Assembly: GCF_019449275.2 (NCBI RefSeq)
Contig: NZ_JAHZQZ020000014.1
Location: 620,001-684,000, forward strand
Direction of reading: 5' to 3'
DNA: 64,000 nucleotides
Origin: Microbacterium sp. HD4P20
GTDB lineage: Bacteria > Actinomycetota > Actinomycetes > Actinomycetales > Microbacteriaceae
Below the pieces are notes generated by a model. That model saw only the letters and a list, made by a program, of their open reading frames with translations, was not told the DNA's origin and did no database searches. Shown in pieces: positions 8,463 through 16,615 of this stretch. The position numbers and the translations under genes were made by a program. Numbering within the stretch: the first letter of the stretch is position 1; every line of letters begins with the position of its first letter.

Positions 8463-9557
8463 GTGTCAGGCCCCGCAGAGACGATCGAAGCCATTTCCCA
8501 GCGACTCGACACCTTCGTCTCGGCTCAGCGGTCGGATATCGCGGATGCCGGAGCCGAGGCGGCGCTCTTCGTCGACTCGGCCGCACGCGCGACATCGGGC
8601 GGAAAGCGACTGCGCGGAAGGTTCTGCGTCGCCGGGTGGAGCGCAGTGGAGGAGACGTCCGGCCGCCCCGCCGCGCTGTCCACCGCCGTGGTGACCGCGT
8701 CGGCCGCGCTCGAGCTCTTCCACGCAGCGGCACTGGTCCACGACGACCTGATCGACAACTCCGACACGAGGCGGGGTCGCCCATCGACCCATCGCGCGCT
8801 CGAGGCCGCGCACCGCGATGCCGGATGGACCGGCGACGCCGCCGCTTTCGGCAGGTCGTCGGCCATCCTGCTCGGCGACCTCCTCGTGGCGTGGAGCGAC
8901 GACCTCTTCGAGGAGGGACTGGCGGCCCTCCCTGCCGACCGTGCGGTCGCCGCGCGATCCGAGTACGCCACGATGCGGCGCGAGGTGACCCTCGGGCAGT
9001 TCCTCGACGTCGCCGAGGAATCGGCCTTCCTGTCGGAGCCCGACGACCGGCACGCCGAGCGTGCGCTGCGGGTGGCATCCTTCAAGTCCGCCCGATACAG
9101 CGTGCAGCAGCCGCTCGCCGTCGGCGCCGCTCTCGCCGGTGCCGACGCCGCGCAGGCCGCCGCCCTTGCGGCCTTCGGCCACCCGCTGGGTATGGCATTC
9201 CAGCTGCGTGACGACGTGCTGGGTGTCTTCGGGGACGAGCGCGAGACCGGTAAGCCGTCCGGGGACGATCTGCGAGAGGGCAAGCGCACCGTGCTGATCG
9301 CGTACACGCGCGAGGCGGTGCCGTCGACGTCGCGGCGCCTCATCGACGAGCTGGTGGGCGATCCGTCGCTCGACGCCGGGCAGATCGCGTCGCTGCAGCG
9401 GACCATCGCCGACAGCGGCGCGCTCGAGCGAGTCGAGCAGCTCATCGCGCGCTATGCCCACGAGGCCGATCGCGCACTGTCGGGTGCACGGCTCGGAAAC
9501 GCCGCGGTGGGCGAGCTGCGCGACCTGGCGCGTGCGGCCACCGTGCGGGTGGCCTGA
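8463..9557 (+). CDS. polyprenyl (geranylgeranyl-type) diphosphate synthase
   Basis: Trans-isoprenyl diphosphate synthase of 364 residues that condenses isopentenyl diphosphate with allylic diphosphates. The first Asp-rich motif is HDDLIDNSDTRRGRPSTH and the second is FQLRDDVLGVFGD, with GGKRLRGR (IPP binding) near the N-terminus. These place it among short/medium-chain E-type synthases such as IdsA; chain length cannot be read from the sequence alone. GTG at 8463 is supported by a -10 hexamer six bases upstream. It faces the Rv2175c-like gene, matching the M. tuberculosis idsA2 to pknL neighbourhood. Confidence 0.9.
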   Translation: MSGPAETIEAISQRLDTFVSAQRSDIADAGAEAALFVDSAARATSGGKRLRGRFCVAGWSAVEETSGRPAALSTAVVTASAALELFHAAALVHDDLIDNSDTRRGRPSTHRALEAAHRDAGWTGDAAAFGRSSAILLGDLLVAWSDDLFEEGLAALPADRAVAARSEYATMRREVTLGQFLDVAEESAFLSEPDDRHAERALRVASFKSARYSVQQPLAVGAALAGADAAQAAALAAFGHPLGMAFQLRDDVLGVFGDERETGKPSGDDLREGKRTVLIAYTREAVPSTSRRLIDELVGDPSLDAGQIASLQRTIADSGALERVEQLIARYAHEADRALSGARLGNAAVGELRDLARAATVRVA

Positions 9558-9560
9558 GGT

Positions 9561-9911
9561 TCAGGCGAGCGTCTGGGCGACGCGTCGCACCTCGCTCTTG
9601 CGGCCGGCACGCAACGCCTCGATCGGTGCGATGCCGATCGACTCCTCCGCAGTCAGCAACCAGTCGATGGCCTCGTCGTCGCTGAAGCCGGCGTCGTGCA
9701 GCACGATGACGGTGCCGCGCAGCGACGCGATCGGGTGGCCGTCCCTGACGAACAGCGACGGAACCTTGAGCGCCCCGTCGCGACGCGATCCCACGAGATG
9801 AAAGTCGTCGAGCAGGCGCCGGACTCGACCCAGCGGTTCACCCAGCACCTCCACCAGCTCGGGGAGGGTGAGCCATTCGGTCTCGATGCGGGAGGCGTCG
9901 TCAGTGGTCAC
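9561..9911 (-). CDS. Rv2175c family DNA-binding protein
   Basis: A 116-residue protein resembling M. tuberculosis Rv2175c, a winged-helix DNA-binding protein that is phosphorylated by the kinase PknL. The N-terminus TEWLTLPELVEVLGEPLGRVRRLLDD looks like a helix-turn-helix, and the C-terminal half (HDAGFSDDEAIDWLLTAEE) is helical. The PknL-like kinase gene lies 1.5 kb away, as in mycobacteria, which supports a kinase-substrate pairing. The start is GTG at 9911, and a TAGTTG hexamer just upstream suggests a leaderless message. The gap to the convergent prenyl synthase is three bases. Confidence 0.85.
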   Translation of the reverse strand: MTTDDASRIETEWLTLPELVEVLGEPLGRVRRLLDDFHLVGSRRDGALKVPSLFVRDGHPIASLRGTVIVLHDAGFSDDEAIDWLLTAEESIGIAPIEALRAGRKSEVRRVAQTLA

Positions 9912-9970
9912 ACAGCAACTATCTCAGATCGCACATGGCCGGAGCCACGCCGGCCTCCGCTCGAATGAAG

Positions 9971-9993
9971 CCCCAGTAACCCCATCTACCCCA
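9971..9993. repeat. triple CCCCA direct repeat, 9-base period
   Basis: CCCCA occurs at 9971-9975, 9980-9984 and 9989-9993 with four-base spacers (TGGGG on the other strand). It lies in the divergent region between the Rv2175c-like gene and the LysM hydrolase. It looks like a tandem operator, but the binding protein is unknown. Confidence 0.5.
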
Positions 9994-10073
9994 GAAGCCA
10001 CACATATAACACCTGTTGACAGTAATTGACATCCGTGACACGGTTTTCGGAGTCGACTGAGGGGGGAAATCTC

Positions 10074-11273
10074 GTGCGACAGACCAGCCGCACCCGTCGC
10101 CAGGGTGTTCCGCGTCCACTCCTGACCGGCGTTCCCATCGCCGTCGTCGGCTCGATCGCGCTGTCGCTCACCACCGCGCCAGCCCACGCCGTTCCTGGCG
10201 GCGCGGAGCCTCGGACCACCCCCGACCGCGCGGCATCCGGCATCCGGCCGCACGCGATGAAGTCCGGCAACCCTGCGGTCGCCGCGGTCGAGCAGAGCAC
10301 CTACACGGTGCAGGCCGGCGACACGGTGAGCGCGATCGCCTCGCGATTCGGCGTGCGCACGGCCGACCTGCTCGCCCTGAACGGCCTCGGGTGGAAGTCG
10401 ATCATCTACCCGGGCCAGGTATTGACGCTCGTCGGCGGCGCCGCGGCTCCGACTGCACCCACGTCGGCGACGGCGGCGAGCTACACGGTCCAGCACGGCG
10501 ACACCGTGAGCGCGATCGCCAAGCGCCACGGCGTCAGCACGCACGCCGTGCTGGCGGCCAACGGCCTCGGATGGTCGTCGATCATCTTCCCCGGACAGAC
10601 CCTGGCGCTGCCGGGCAACACCGCACCTGCCGCCGCCGCTCCGGCGCCCGCGCCGGCGCCCGCGCCGTCACCGCCGGCTGGTACCACTTACACGATCGTG
10701 GCCGGCGACACCATCAGCGCCATCGCGAAGCGGCACGGAGTCGGCACGGACGCCGTGCTCGGCGCCAACGGCTTGGATCGGTCGTCCATCATCTATCCGG
10801 GCCAGACGATCGCCATCCCGATCGCGGCCGTGGCCGCTTCCGCACCTGCAGCGCCCGCCGTCGCGGGCCTGGACGCCGAGCAATCTGCCAACGCGCAGCT
10901 GATCGTGCGCGTGGGTCGCGAGCTGGGCGTACCCGATCGTGGCATCGCCATCGCCCTCGGCACCGCGATGCAGGAGTCCTGGATCCGCAACCTCGACTGG
11001 GGCGACCGTGACTCCCTGGGTCTGTTCCAGCAGCGCCCGAGCACCGGCTGGGGCACCGAGGCCGAGGTTCGCGATCCGGTGCGCTCGATCAAGGCGTTCT
11101 ACGGCGGGGCATCCGATCCGAACGGCTCGCGCACACGCGGACTGCTCGATATCCCGGGCTGGGAGGGCATGTCGTTCGCCGGCGCCGCGCAGGCCGTGCA
11201 GATCTCGGCGTACCCAGAACGCTACGCGCAGTGGGAAGCCCCCGCGTACGCCTGGCTGGCGGCGCTGGGCTGA
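10074..11273 (+). CDS. secreted triple-LysM peptidoglycan hydrolase with lysozyme-like domain
   Basis: Predicted exported wall hydrolase of 399 residues. The signal peptide is Arg-rich with a hydrophobic core, ending near TTAPAHA. Three LysM repeats follow (YTVQAGDTVSAIA, YTVQHGDTVSAIA, YTIVAGDTISAIA), each ending in PGQxLxL/I, separated by Ala/Pro/Thr linkers. The C-terminal 130 residues contain GTAMQESWIRNLDWGDRDSLGLFQQRP, resembling goose-type/transglycosylase-like domains; Glu301 is the likely catalytic acid. GTG at 10074 is preferred over the upstream ATG at 10026 because GAGGGGGG lies seven bases before it and the signal peptide is then complete. It sits beside the PASTA kinase gene, suggesting linked wall control. 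Confidence 0.85.
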   Translation: MRQTSRTRRQGVPRPLLTGVPIAVVGSIALSLTTAPAHAVPGGAEPRTTPDRAASGIRPHAMKSGNPAVAAVEQSTYTVQAGDTVSAIASRFGVRTADLLALNGLGWKSIIYPGQVLTLVGGAAAPTAPTSATAASYTVQHGDTVSAIAKRHGVSTHAVLAANGLGWSSIIFPGQTLALPGNTAPAAAAPAPAPAPAPSPPAGTTYTIVAGDTISAIAKRHGVGTDAVLGANGLDRSSIIYPGQTIAIPIAAVAASAPAAPAVAGLDAEQSANAQLIVRVGRELGVPDRGIAIALGTAMQESWIRNLDWGDRDSLGLFQQRPSTGWGTEAEVRDPVRSIKAFYGGASDPNGSRTRGLLDIPGWEGMSFAGAAQAVQISAYPERYAQWEAPAYAWLAALG

Positions 11274-11395
11274 TCCCGACACGCGCCGCGGCCGTGCCCT
11301 GCGATATCCGGCATCCGGCGGATTCCGGGCATCGCCCGCGCGTAACGGTACGGTCGCAGGGTGCGCCGCTCCGCGGGCTCGCAGGTGCGCGTCCG

Positions 11396-11401
11396 TAGAC
11401 T
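11396..11401 (+). promoter_or_regulatory. -10 hexamer of a leaderless promoter (PASTA kinase)
   Basis: TAGACT ends six bases before the GTG at 11408, with no ribosome-binding site between them. The geometry matches the other leaderless candidates in this window. Confidence 0.6.
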
Positions 11402-11407
11402 CTCAGC

Positions 11408-13348
11408 GTGAGCACGAGTCAGCAGACGGACCCGCTGATCGGCCGTCTCGTCGACGGTCGGTACCGAGTGCGTGCTCGCATCGCCCGCGGAGGCATGGCC
11501 ACCGTGTACGTCGCCACCGATCTGCGGCTCGAACGCCGCATCGCCCTGAAGGTCATGCACGGCCATTTGAGCGACGACACCGTGTTCCAGAGCCGGTTCA
11601 TCCAGGAGGCGCGCGCCGCCGCTCGCCTGGCAGACCCGCACGTGGTCAACGTGTTCGATCAGGGCCAGGACGGCGACATGGCGTACCTCGTCATGGAGTA
11701 TCTGCCCGGGATCACACTGCGCGAACTCCTGCGCGAGCAGCGACGTCTCACCGTGCCGCAGGCCGTCAGCATCCTGGACGCCGTGCTTTCGGGCCTCGCC
11801 GCCGCACACAAGGCCGGCATCGTCCACCGCGACGTCAAACCTGAGAACGTCCTGCTGGCCGAGGACGGCCGCATCAAGATCGGCGACTTCGGTCTCGCGC
11901 GGGCGACCACGGCGAACACCGCGTCGGGCGCGCAGCTGCTCGGCACGATCGCCTACCTTGCGCCCGAACTCGTGACACGCGGTACCGCGGACGCCCGCAG
12001 CGACATCTACGCCCTCGGCATCATGCTGTACGAGATGCTGACGGGCGAACAGCCGTACAAGGGCGAGCAGCCGATGCAGATCGCATTCCAGCACGCCACC
12101 GACTCCGTCCCCCGACCGAGCGTGAAGAACCCGGGCGTCCCCGAGCCGCTCGACGAGCTCGTGCTCTGGGCGACCGAGCGCACGCCGGACGATCGCCCGA
12201 TCGACGCCAGCGTGATGCTCGAGCGTCTGCGCGAGATCGAGCGCGAGCTCGGCATCACCCCCGCCGTCACGCGAACGACGGCCATGGGCGTTCCCCGCGA
12301 CGACGTGACGGCGACCGGCGAACTGACCGCAGTGCTGCCCGCCACCTCGACGACAGTTCCCACCGCCACCATGGAAGAGGCCGACAACGCCGGCCGGCTG
12401 CGTCGCGCCACCAAGCGCCGCCGCACGAAGGGCGCATGGCTCGTCACCGTCGTCGTGCTTCTCGCGGCCCTCGCGGCCGGGACCGGGTGGTGGTTCGGCT
12501 CGGGCCCCGGCTCGCTGATCGCGGTGCCCGACGTGTCGGGTGGGACATTCGCGGCAGCGCAGGAGCGGCTCGCACAGGACTCGCTCGTCGCCGTCGAGCG
12601 CGGCGAGAGCAGTCTCGAGGTGCCGGCGGGCACAGTGATCCGGACCGATCCCGTGAGCGGCACCCGTGTGGACCGCGACGCGGAGGTTCTGGTCTACGTC
12701 TCGCTCGGCCCTGCTGAAGTGCAGATCCCGCGATTCATCGACAGCACTGAGACCGATGCTCGTACCGGACTGGACGCACTGGAAATCCGTGTCGACGCCG
12801 AGAACGCGGGGTTCTTCACCGACCCCTCGCCGGGAACCGTCGTCGGTGTCATGGTGACGCCCGCGGACGGTTCGGAACCGTTCCCGTGCGGCGACGGCTG
12901 CACCGCTCATGAGGGCGACGCCGCTCAGCTGTGGGTGTCGCTCGGACCCGTCCCCGATGTCGTCGGCGACAGCGAGGGCTCGGCGCGCAGCACGCTGGAA
13001 GGCGTGAATCTGATCGTCGCCGATGAGAGCACGACGGAGACGAGCGAGACGATCGAGGAGGGCCGTGTGATCCGGGTGGCGGGCCCGGACCGGTGGTGGC
13101 AACCCGGAGACAGCGTCACCCTCGTCGTGTCGACCGGCCCGCCGCTCTTCGAAGTGCCGCAGGTGGTTGGAGACACGCGCGACCAGGCGATCGACAAGCT
13201 CGAGGCGGCAGGCTTCGAGGTGGACTTCGCGCCGTTCTTCGGTGTGGTGCCGAATGACATCACCGAGGTGACGGCATCCGACCCTGCCGCCGGCGAGCTG
13301 CGTGTACGCGGAACCCGCGTCTACATCCAGCTGACCGTCACCGGCTGA
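11408..13348 (+). CDS. pknL: PASTA-domain serine/threonine protein kinase (PknL-like)
   Basis: Membrane Ser/Thr kinase of 646 residues. The kinase domain has the Gly loop ARGGMATVY (26-34), catalytic Lys48, HRDVKPEN with HRD at 140-142, DFG at 160-162 and APE at 185-187. A Thr-rich linker leads to one membrane segment (about 341-360, LVTVVVLLAALAAG). Four extracellular PASTA-like repeats follow, seen from their openings VPDVSGGTFAAAQ, IPRFIDSTETDAR, VPDVVGDSEGSAR and VPQVVGDTRDQAI. PASTA domains sense muropeptides or lipid II. M. tuberculosis PknL itself lacks PASTA repeats, so the symbol reflects gene neighbourhood (idsA2, Rv2175c, aroG) more than architecture. Confidence 0.88.
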   Translation: MSTSQQTDPLIGRLVDGRYRVRARIARGGMATVYVATDLRLERRIALKVMHGHLSDDTVFQSRFIQEARAAARLADPHVVNVFDQGQDGDMAYLVMEYLPGITLRELLREQRRLTVPQAVSILDAVLSGLAAAHKAGIVHRDVKPENVLLAEDGRIKIGDFGLARATTANTASGAQLLGTIAYLAPELVTRGTADARSDIYALGIMLYEMLTGEQPYKGEQPMQIAFQHATDSVPRPSVKNPGVPEPLDELVLWATERTPDDRPIDASVMLERLREIERELGITPAVTRTTAMGVPRDDVTATGELTAVLPATSTTVPTATMEEADNAGRLRRATKRRRTKGAWLVTVVVLLAALAAGTGWWFGSGPGSLIAVPDVSGGTFAAAQERLAQDSLVAVERGESSLEVPAGTVIRTDPVSGTRVDRDAEVLVYVSLGPAEVQIPRFIDSTETDARTGLDALEIRVDAENAGFFTDPSPGTVVGVMVTPADGSEPFPCGDGCTAHEGDAAQLWVSLGPVPDVVGDSEGSARSTLEGVNLIVADESTTETSETIEEGRVIRVAGPDRWWQPGDSVTLVVSTGPPLFEVPQVVGDTRDQAIDKLEAAGFEVDFAPFFGVVPNDITEVTASDPAAGELRVRGTRVYIQLTVTG

Positions 13349-13368
13349 CGAGCGATTCCGCGACAGAA

Positions 13369-13410
13369 AGAGATTCCAGGATGCCTCGGGTGAGGCATCC
13401 GGGAATCTCT
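13369..13410. terminator. bidirectional hairpin between pknL and aroG
   Basis: Two 19-base arms (13369-13387 and 13392-13410) pair with one mismatch around a GGGT loop. The inner part pairs GGATGCCTC with GAGGCATCC. It lies between convergent genes and carries no clear T-run on either side. Confidence 0.75.
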
Positions 13411-13434
13411 GCGTCGTAAAGGCGCAGGGGCGCG

Positions 13435-14772
13435 TCAGCGCTTCTCGAGCTCCTCGGCCACGAGGAAGGCCAGCTCGAGGCTCTGCATGTGGTTCAGGCG
13501 CGGATCGCACAGCGACTCGTAGCGGGTCGCTAGAGCGGCCTCGTCGATCTCTTCGGACCCGCCCAAGCACTCGGTGACGTCGTCGCCGGTGAGCTCGACG
13601 TGGATGCCGCCCGGGAACGTGCCCACAGCGCGGTGAGCGTCGAAGAAGCCGCGCACCTCGTCGACCACGTCATCGAAGCGACGCGTCTTGTAGCCGGTCG
13701 GCGTCGTGATCCCGTTGCCGTGCATGGGGTCGGTGACCCACAGCGGCGTCGCACCCGAATCGCGCACAGCCTCGAGCAGCGGCGGCAGCGCGTCGCGGAT
13801 CTTGCCGGCGCCCATACGGGTGATGAAGGTGAGACGACCGGGCTCGCGCTGGGGGTCGAGCTTGTCGATCAGCGCGAGCGCCGTCTCTGGGGTGGTCGAG
13901 GGGCCGAGCTTCACGCCGATCGGGTTGCGGATCTTCGAGAAGTAGTCGACGTGCGCGCCGTCCAGCTCGCGCGTGCGCTCGCCGATCCACACGAAGTGCG
14001 CCGAGGTGTTGTAGGGCGTGCCGGTGCGCGAGTCGATGCGCGTGAGGGGACGCTCGTAATCCATGAGCAGACCCTCGTGGCCGGTGTAGAACTCCACACG
14101 CTTGAGCTCGTCGAAGTCGGCGCCCGCCGCCTCCATGAAGCGGATCGCTCGGTCGATCTCGTTCGCCATGCGCTCGTAGCGGACGTTGGCGGGGTTCTTC
14201 GCGAAGCCCTGGTTCCACGAGTGCACCTCGCGCAGATCGGCGAAGCCGCCCTGCGTGAAGGCGCGAATCAGGTTGATGGTCGATGCGGCGGTGTGGTACC
14301 CCTTCATCAGCCGCTGGGGGTCTGCCTGGCGCGAGCCCTCCGTGAAGTCGTAGCCGTTGACGATGTCACCGCGGTACGCCGGCAGGGTGACCTCGCCGCG
14401 CGTCTCGGAATCGCTCGAGCGGGGCTTGGCGAACTGCCCGGCCATGCGACCCATCTTCACGACGGGCATGGAGGCGCCATAGGTCAGGACGACGGCCATC
14501 TGCAGCACCGTCTTGATGCGGTTGCGGATCTGCTCGGCGGTGGCACCCGCGAAGGTCTCGGCGCAGTCGCCGCCTTGCAGCAGGAACGCGCGTCCCGACG
14601 CGGCATGGGCCAGGCGCTCGCGCAGGTTGTCGACCTCGCCGGCGAAGACCAACGGGGGCAGGGTTGCCAGCTCGGCGGACACCGCGGCCACCGCGTCGGC
14701 GTCAGGCCATGCGGGTTGCTGCTTGATGGGCAGGGTCCGCCAGTGGTCGAGCGCGTCGAGCTGCTGAAGCAT
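13435..14772 (-). CDS. aroG: 3-deoxy-7-phosphoheptulonate synthase, class II
   Basis: First enzyme of the shikimate pathway; condenses phosphoenolpyruvate and erythrose 4-phosphate to DAHP. The 445-residue length and sequence fit the plant-like class II family found in actinobacteria. Visible blocks are FLLQGGDCAETF, KMGRMAGQFAKPRS, GDIVNGYDF, HFVWIGERTRELDGAH, KLGPSTTP, RMGAGKIRDALPPL and WVTDPMHGN. The ATG at 14772 gives the standard N-terminus (MLQQLDALDHWRTLPIKQQPAWPD). It is convergent to the kinase gene, as aroG is near pknL in mycobacteria. Confidence 0.96.
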   Translation of the reverse strand: MLQQLDALDHWRTLPIKQQPAWPDADAVAAVSAELATLPPLVFAGEVDNLRERLAHAASGRAFLLQGGDCAETFAGATAEQIRNRIKTVLQMAVVLTYGASMPVVKMGRMAGQFAKPRSSDSETRGEVTLPAYRGDIVNGYDFTEGSRQADPQRLMKGYHTAASTINLIRAFTQGGFADLREVHSWNQGFAKNPANVRYERMANEIDRAIRFMEAAGADFDELKRVEFYTGHEGLLMDYERPLTRIDSRTGTPYNTSAHFVWIGERTRELDGAHVDYFSKIRNPIGVKLGPSTTPETALALIDKLDPQREPGRLTFITRMGAGKIRDALPPLLEAVRDSGATPLWVTDPMHGNGITTPTGYKTRRFDDVVDEVRGFFDAHRAVGTFPGGIHVELTGDDVTECLGGSEEIDEAALATRYESLCDPRLNHMQSLELAFLVAEELEKR

Positions 14773-14833
14773 CCCTCGAGTCTATCGGCGCGATCATGCC
14801 ACCCGGCGCCGCGTGACGAGGGTCACCGTGGGG

Positions 14834-15523
14834 TCATCGAGCCGGGGTCTTCAGCCGGTCCTTCACGCTGGACGCGTAGACGTCCTCGTACTCCTGCTCG
14901 CCGAGTCGCTGCAGCGAGACCATGATCTCGTCGGTGATCGAGCGGAGGATGTACCGGTCTCCCTCCAGCCCGTAGAAGCGCGAGAAATCCAATGGCTCGC
15001 CGATCACGACGCCAACCCGCACGATGCGTGGCATGCGCGTGCCGATCGGCATCATCGTGTCAGTGTCGACCATGACCACCGGCACCACGGGCACGTGAGC
15101 CTCCAGCGCCATGCGGGCGATGCCGGTGCGGCCCCGGTACAGCTTGCCGTCCGGGCTGCGAGTGCCCTCCGGGTAGATGCCGAGCAGGTCGCCACGGCCC
15201 AGCACCTGCAGTCCGGTATTGAGGGATGCCTCGGACGCCTTGCCGCCGGAGCGGTCGATGGGGATCATGCCCGTGGCCTTGAAGAACATGCGCGTGGACC
15301 AGCCCTTGAGGCCCTTGCCTGTGAAGTAGTCGCTCTTGGCCAGGAATGCGACGGGCCGGTCGATCATGAGGGGCAGGAACACCGAGTCGACGAACGAGAG
15401 GTGGTTGCTCGCGAGGATCGCCGCACCCTCGACGGGCACGTTGCGGCGGCCGATGATCCAGGGGCGCCAGATCGCCTTGACGATCGGGCCGATCACCACG
15501 TACTTCATCAGCCAGTAGAACAT
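14834..15523 (-). CDS. plsC: 1-acyl-sn-glycerol-3-phosphate acyltransferase
   Basis: Membrane-associated PlsC-type acyltransferase of 229 residues that makes phosphatidic acid from lysophosphatidic acid. The catalytic HxxxxD motif is NHLSFVD, the substrate motif is YPEGTRSPDG, and VPVVPVVMVDT corresponds to block IV. The N-terminal hydrophobic stretch (FYWLMKYVVIGPIVKAIW) should anchor it to the membrane. It starts three bases after the ROK kinase stop, so the two are cotranscribed. A precise acyl preference cannot be inferred. Confidence 0.9.
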   Translation of the reverse strand: MFYWLMKYVVIGPIVKAIWRPWIIGRRNVPVEGAAILASNHLSFVDSVFLPLMIDRPVAFLAKSDYFTGKGLKGWSTRMFFKATGMIPIDRSGGKASEASLNTGLQVLGRGDLLGIYPEGTRSPDGKLYRGRTGIARMALEAHVPVVPVVMVDTDTMMPIGTRMPRIVRVGVVIGEPLDFSRFYGLEGDRYILRSITDEIMVSLQRLGEQEYEDVYASSVKDRLKTPAR

Positions 15524-15526
15524 CGT

Positions 15527-16462
15527 CTACGCCTCCGCGGATGAGAGGTCGGCGGCCCCGATGAGGCCCGCGTCGTTGCCGAGTTCGGCGATAGCGAACT
15601 CGGCGACCGGGCGATCGCCGTAGCCGGGTAACGACGTCTCATAGGCGATCCGCACCGGCTCGAGAAGCTCATCGCCCAGCTGCGCCACTCCCCCGCCGAT
15701 CACGAACAACTCGGGATCGAGCACAGCCTGAAAGCCTCCGCAGGCCTCCCCCAGCGCGGTGGCCACGCGGCGCAGCGCTTCGACAGCACCCTCGTCTCCG
15801 GCCAGAACCAGGCGCGACACGGCTGGCCCGGTGATCGTGCCCTTCTCGGCGCGGACCGCGGCGAGGGCGGCGCCGATGCCGCCGGCATCGGCGATCGCGT
15901 TGGCCTCGCGCTGCAGAGCGCGTCCGGACGCGTACTGCTCGAGGCATCCGTTCTGCCCGCACCCGCAGGGCAGGCCGTCCCGGATGAAGCGCATGTGGCC
16001 GAGCTCGCCGCCGATGCCGTGACCGCCACGGAAGAGCGCGCCGTCGATCACGACCGCCCCGCCGACGCCCGTCCCCATCGTGAGCATCACCATGTGCTCG
16101 ACGTCGCGACCCGCGCCGAAGCGGAACTCCGCCCATCCGGCGGCGTTCGCGTCGTTCTCGATCGTCACCGGCATGTCGATGCGGGCCTCGAGCACCGCCT
16201 TGAGCGGCTCGTTGCGCCACGCGATGTTCGGCGCGTGGATGACAGTGGCGCGATCCCGGTCGATGAAGCCAGCGGCGGCGACGCCCACGGCGCCCACATC
16301 GTGACGCGTGGCGAGGTGGTGCGCCATGTCGATGACCGCGTCGGCGAGTGCTCCGGTGTCGATCGGCGTGTCCACGCGGAGCTTCTCGACGATGCGGCCC
16401 TCGCCGTCGACGACACCTCCCGCGATCTTGGTTCCGCCGATGTCGATCCCGACCTTGAGCAC
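15527..16462 (-). CDS. ROK-family glucokinase
   Basis: Sugar kinase of 311 residues. The ATP-binding motif is VGIDIGGTKIAGG at the N-terminus, and the sugar/zinc region carries the ROK signature GELGHMRFIRDGLPCGCGQNGCLEQYASG with its Cys cluster. ENDANAAGWAE carries the catalytic Asp. There is no DNA-binding N-terminal domain, so it is an enzyme rather than a ROK repressor. Glucose is the most likely substrate by family, but other hexoses are possible. The start is GTG at 16462, divergent from the acyl-CoA ligase gene. Confidence 0.88.
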   Translation of the reverse strand: MLKVGIDIGGTKIAGGVVDGEGRIVEKLRVDTPIDTGALADAVIDMAHHLATRHDVGAVGVAAAGFIDRDRATVIHAPNIAWRNEPLKAVLEARIDMPVTIENDANAAGWAEFRFGAGRDVEHMVMLTMGTGVGGAVVIDGALFRGGHGIGGELGHMRFIRDGLPCGCGQNGCLEQYASGRALQREANAIADAGGIGAALAAVRAEKGTITGPAVSRLVLAGDEGAVEALRRVATALGEACGGFQAVLDPELFVIGGGVAQLGDELLEPVRIAYETSLPGYGDRPVAEFAIAELGNDAGLIGAADLSSAEA

Positions 16463-16615
16463 TGCACTCCCTCTCCGGCCGCCGCGCGTGCGACAGCGCC
16501 TTGAAGTCTAGCGAGCGGCCGACCTTCCACACCCACACTGGTCGTCACGCGACAGCGGATTAGACTCGGACCAGATCCACCCGAGATTCATCCATCCGGT
16601 ACCGAAGGAGCTGCC

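Noticed and set aside
10014..10049. TTGACA at 10015 and 10026 as -35 boxes of the LysM gene promoter
   Set aside because: No acceptable -10 hexamer is found 16-18 bases downstream of either; they may be part of a repeated regulator site instead.
11222..13570. A 782-residue minus-strand open frame opposite the PASTA kinase
   Set aside because: It is antisense to a clear kinase gene and rich in Arg, His and Gly with no recognisable domain; a normal shadow in GC-rich DNA.
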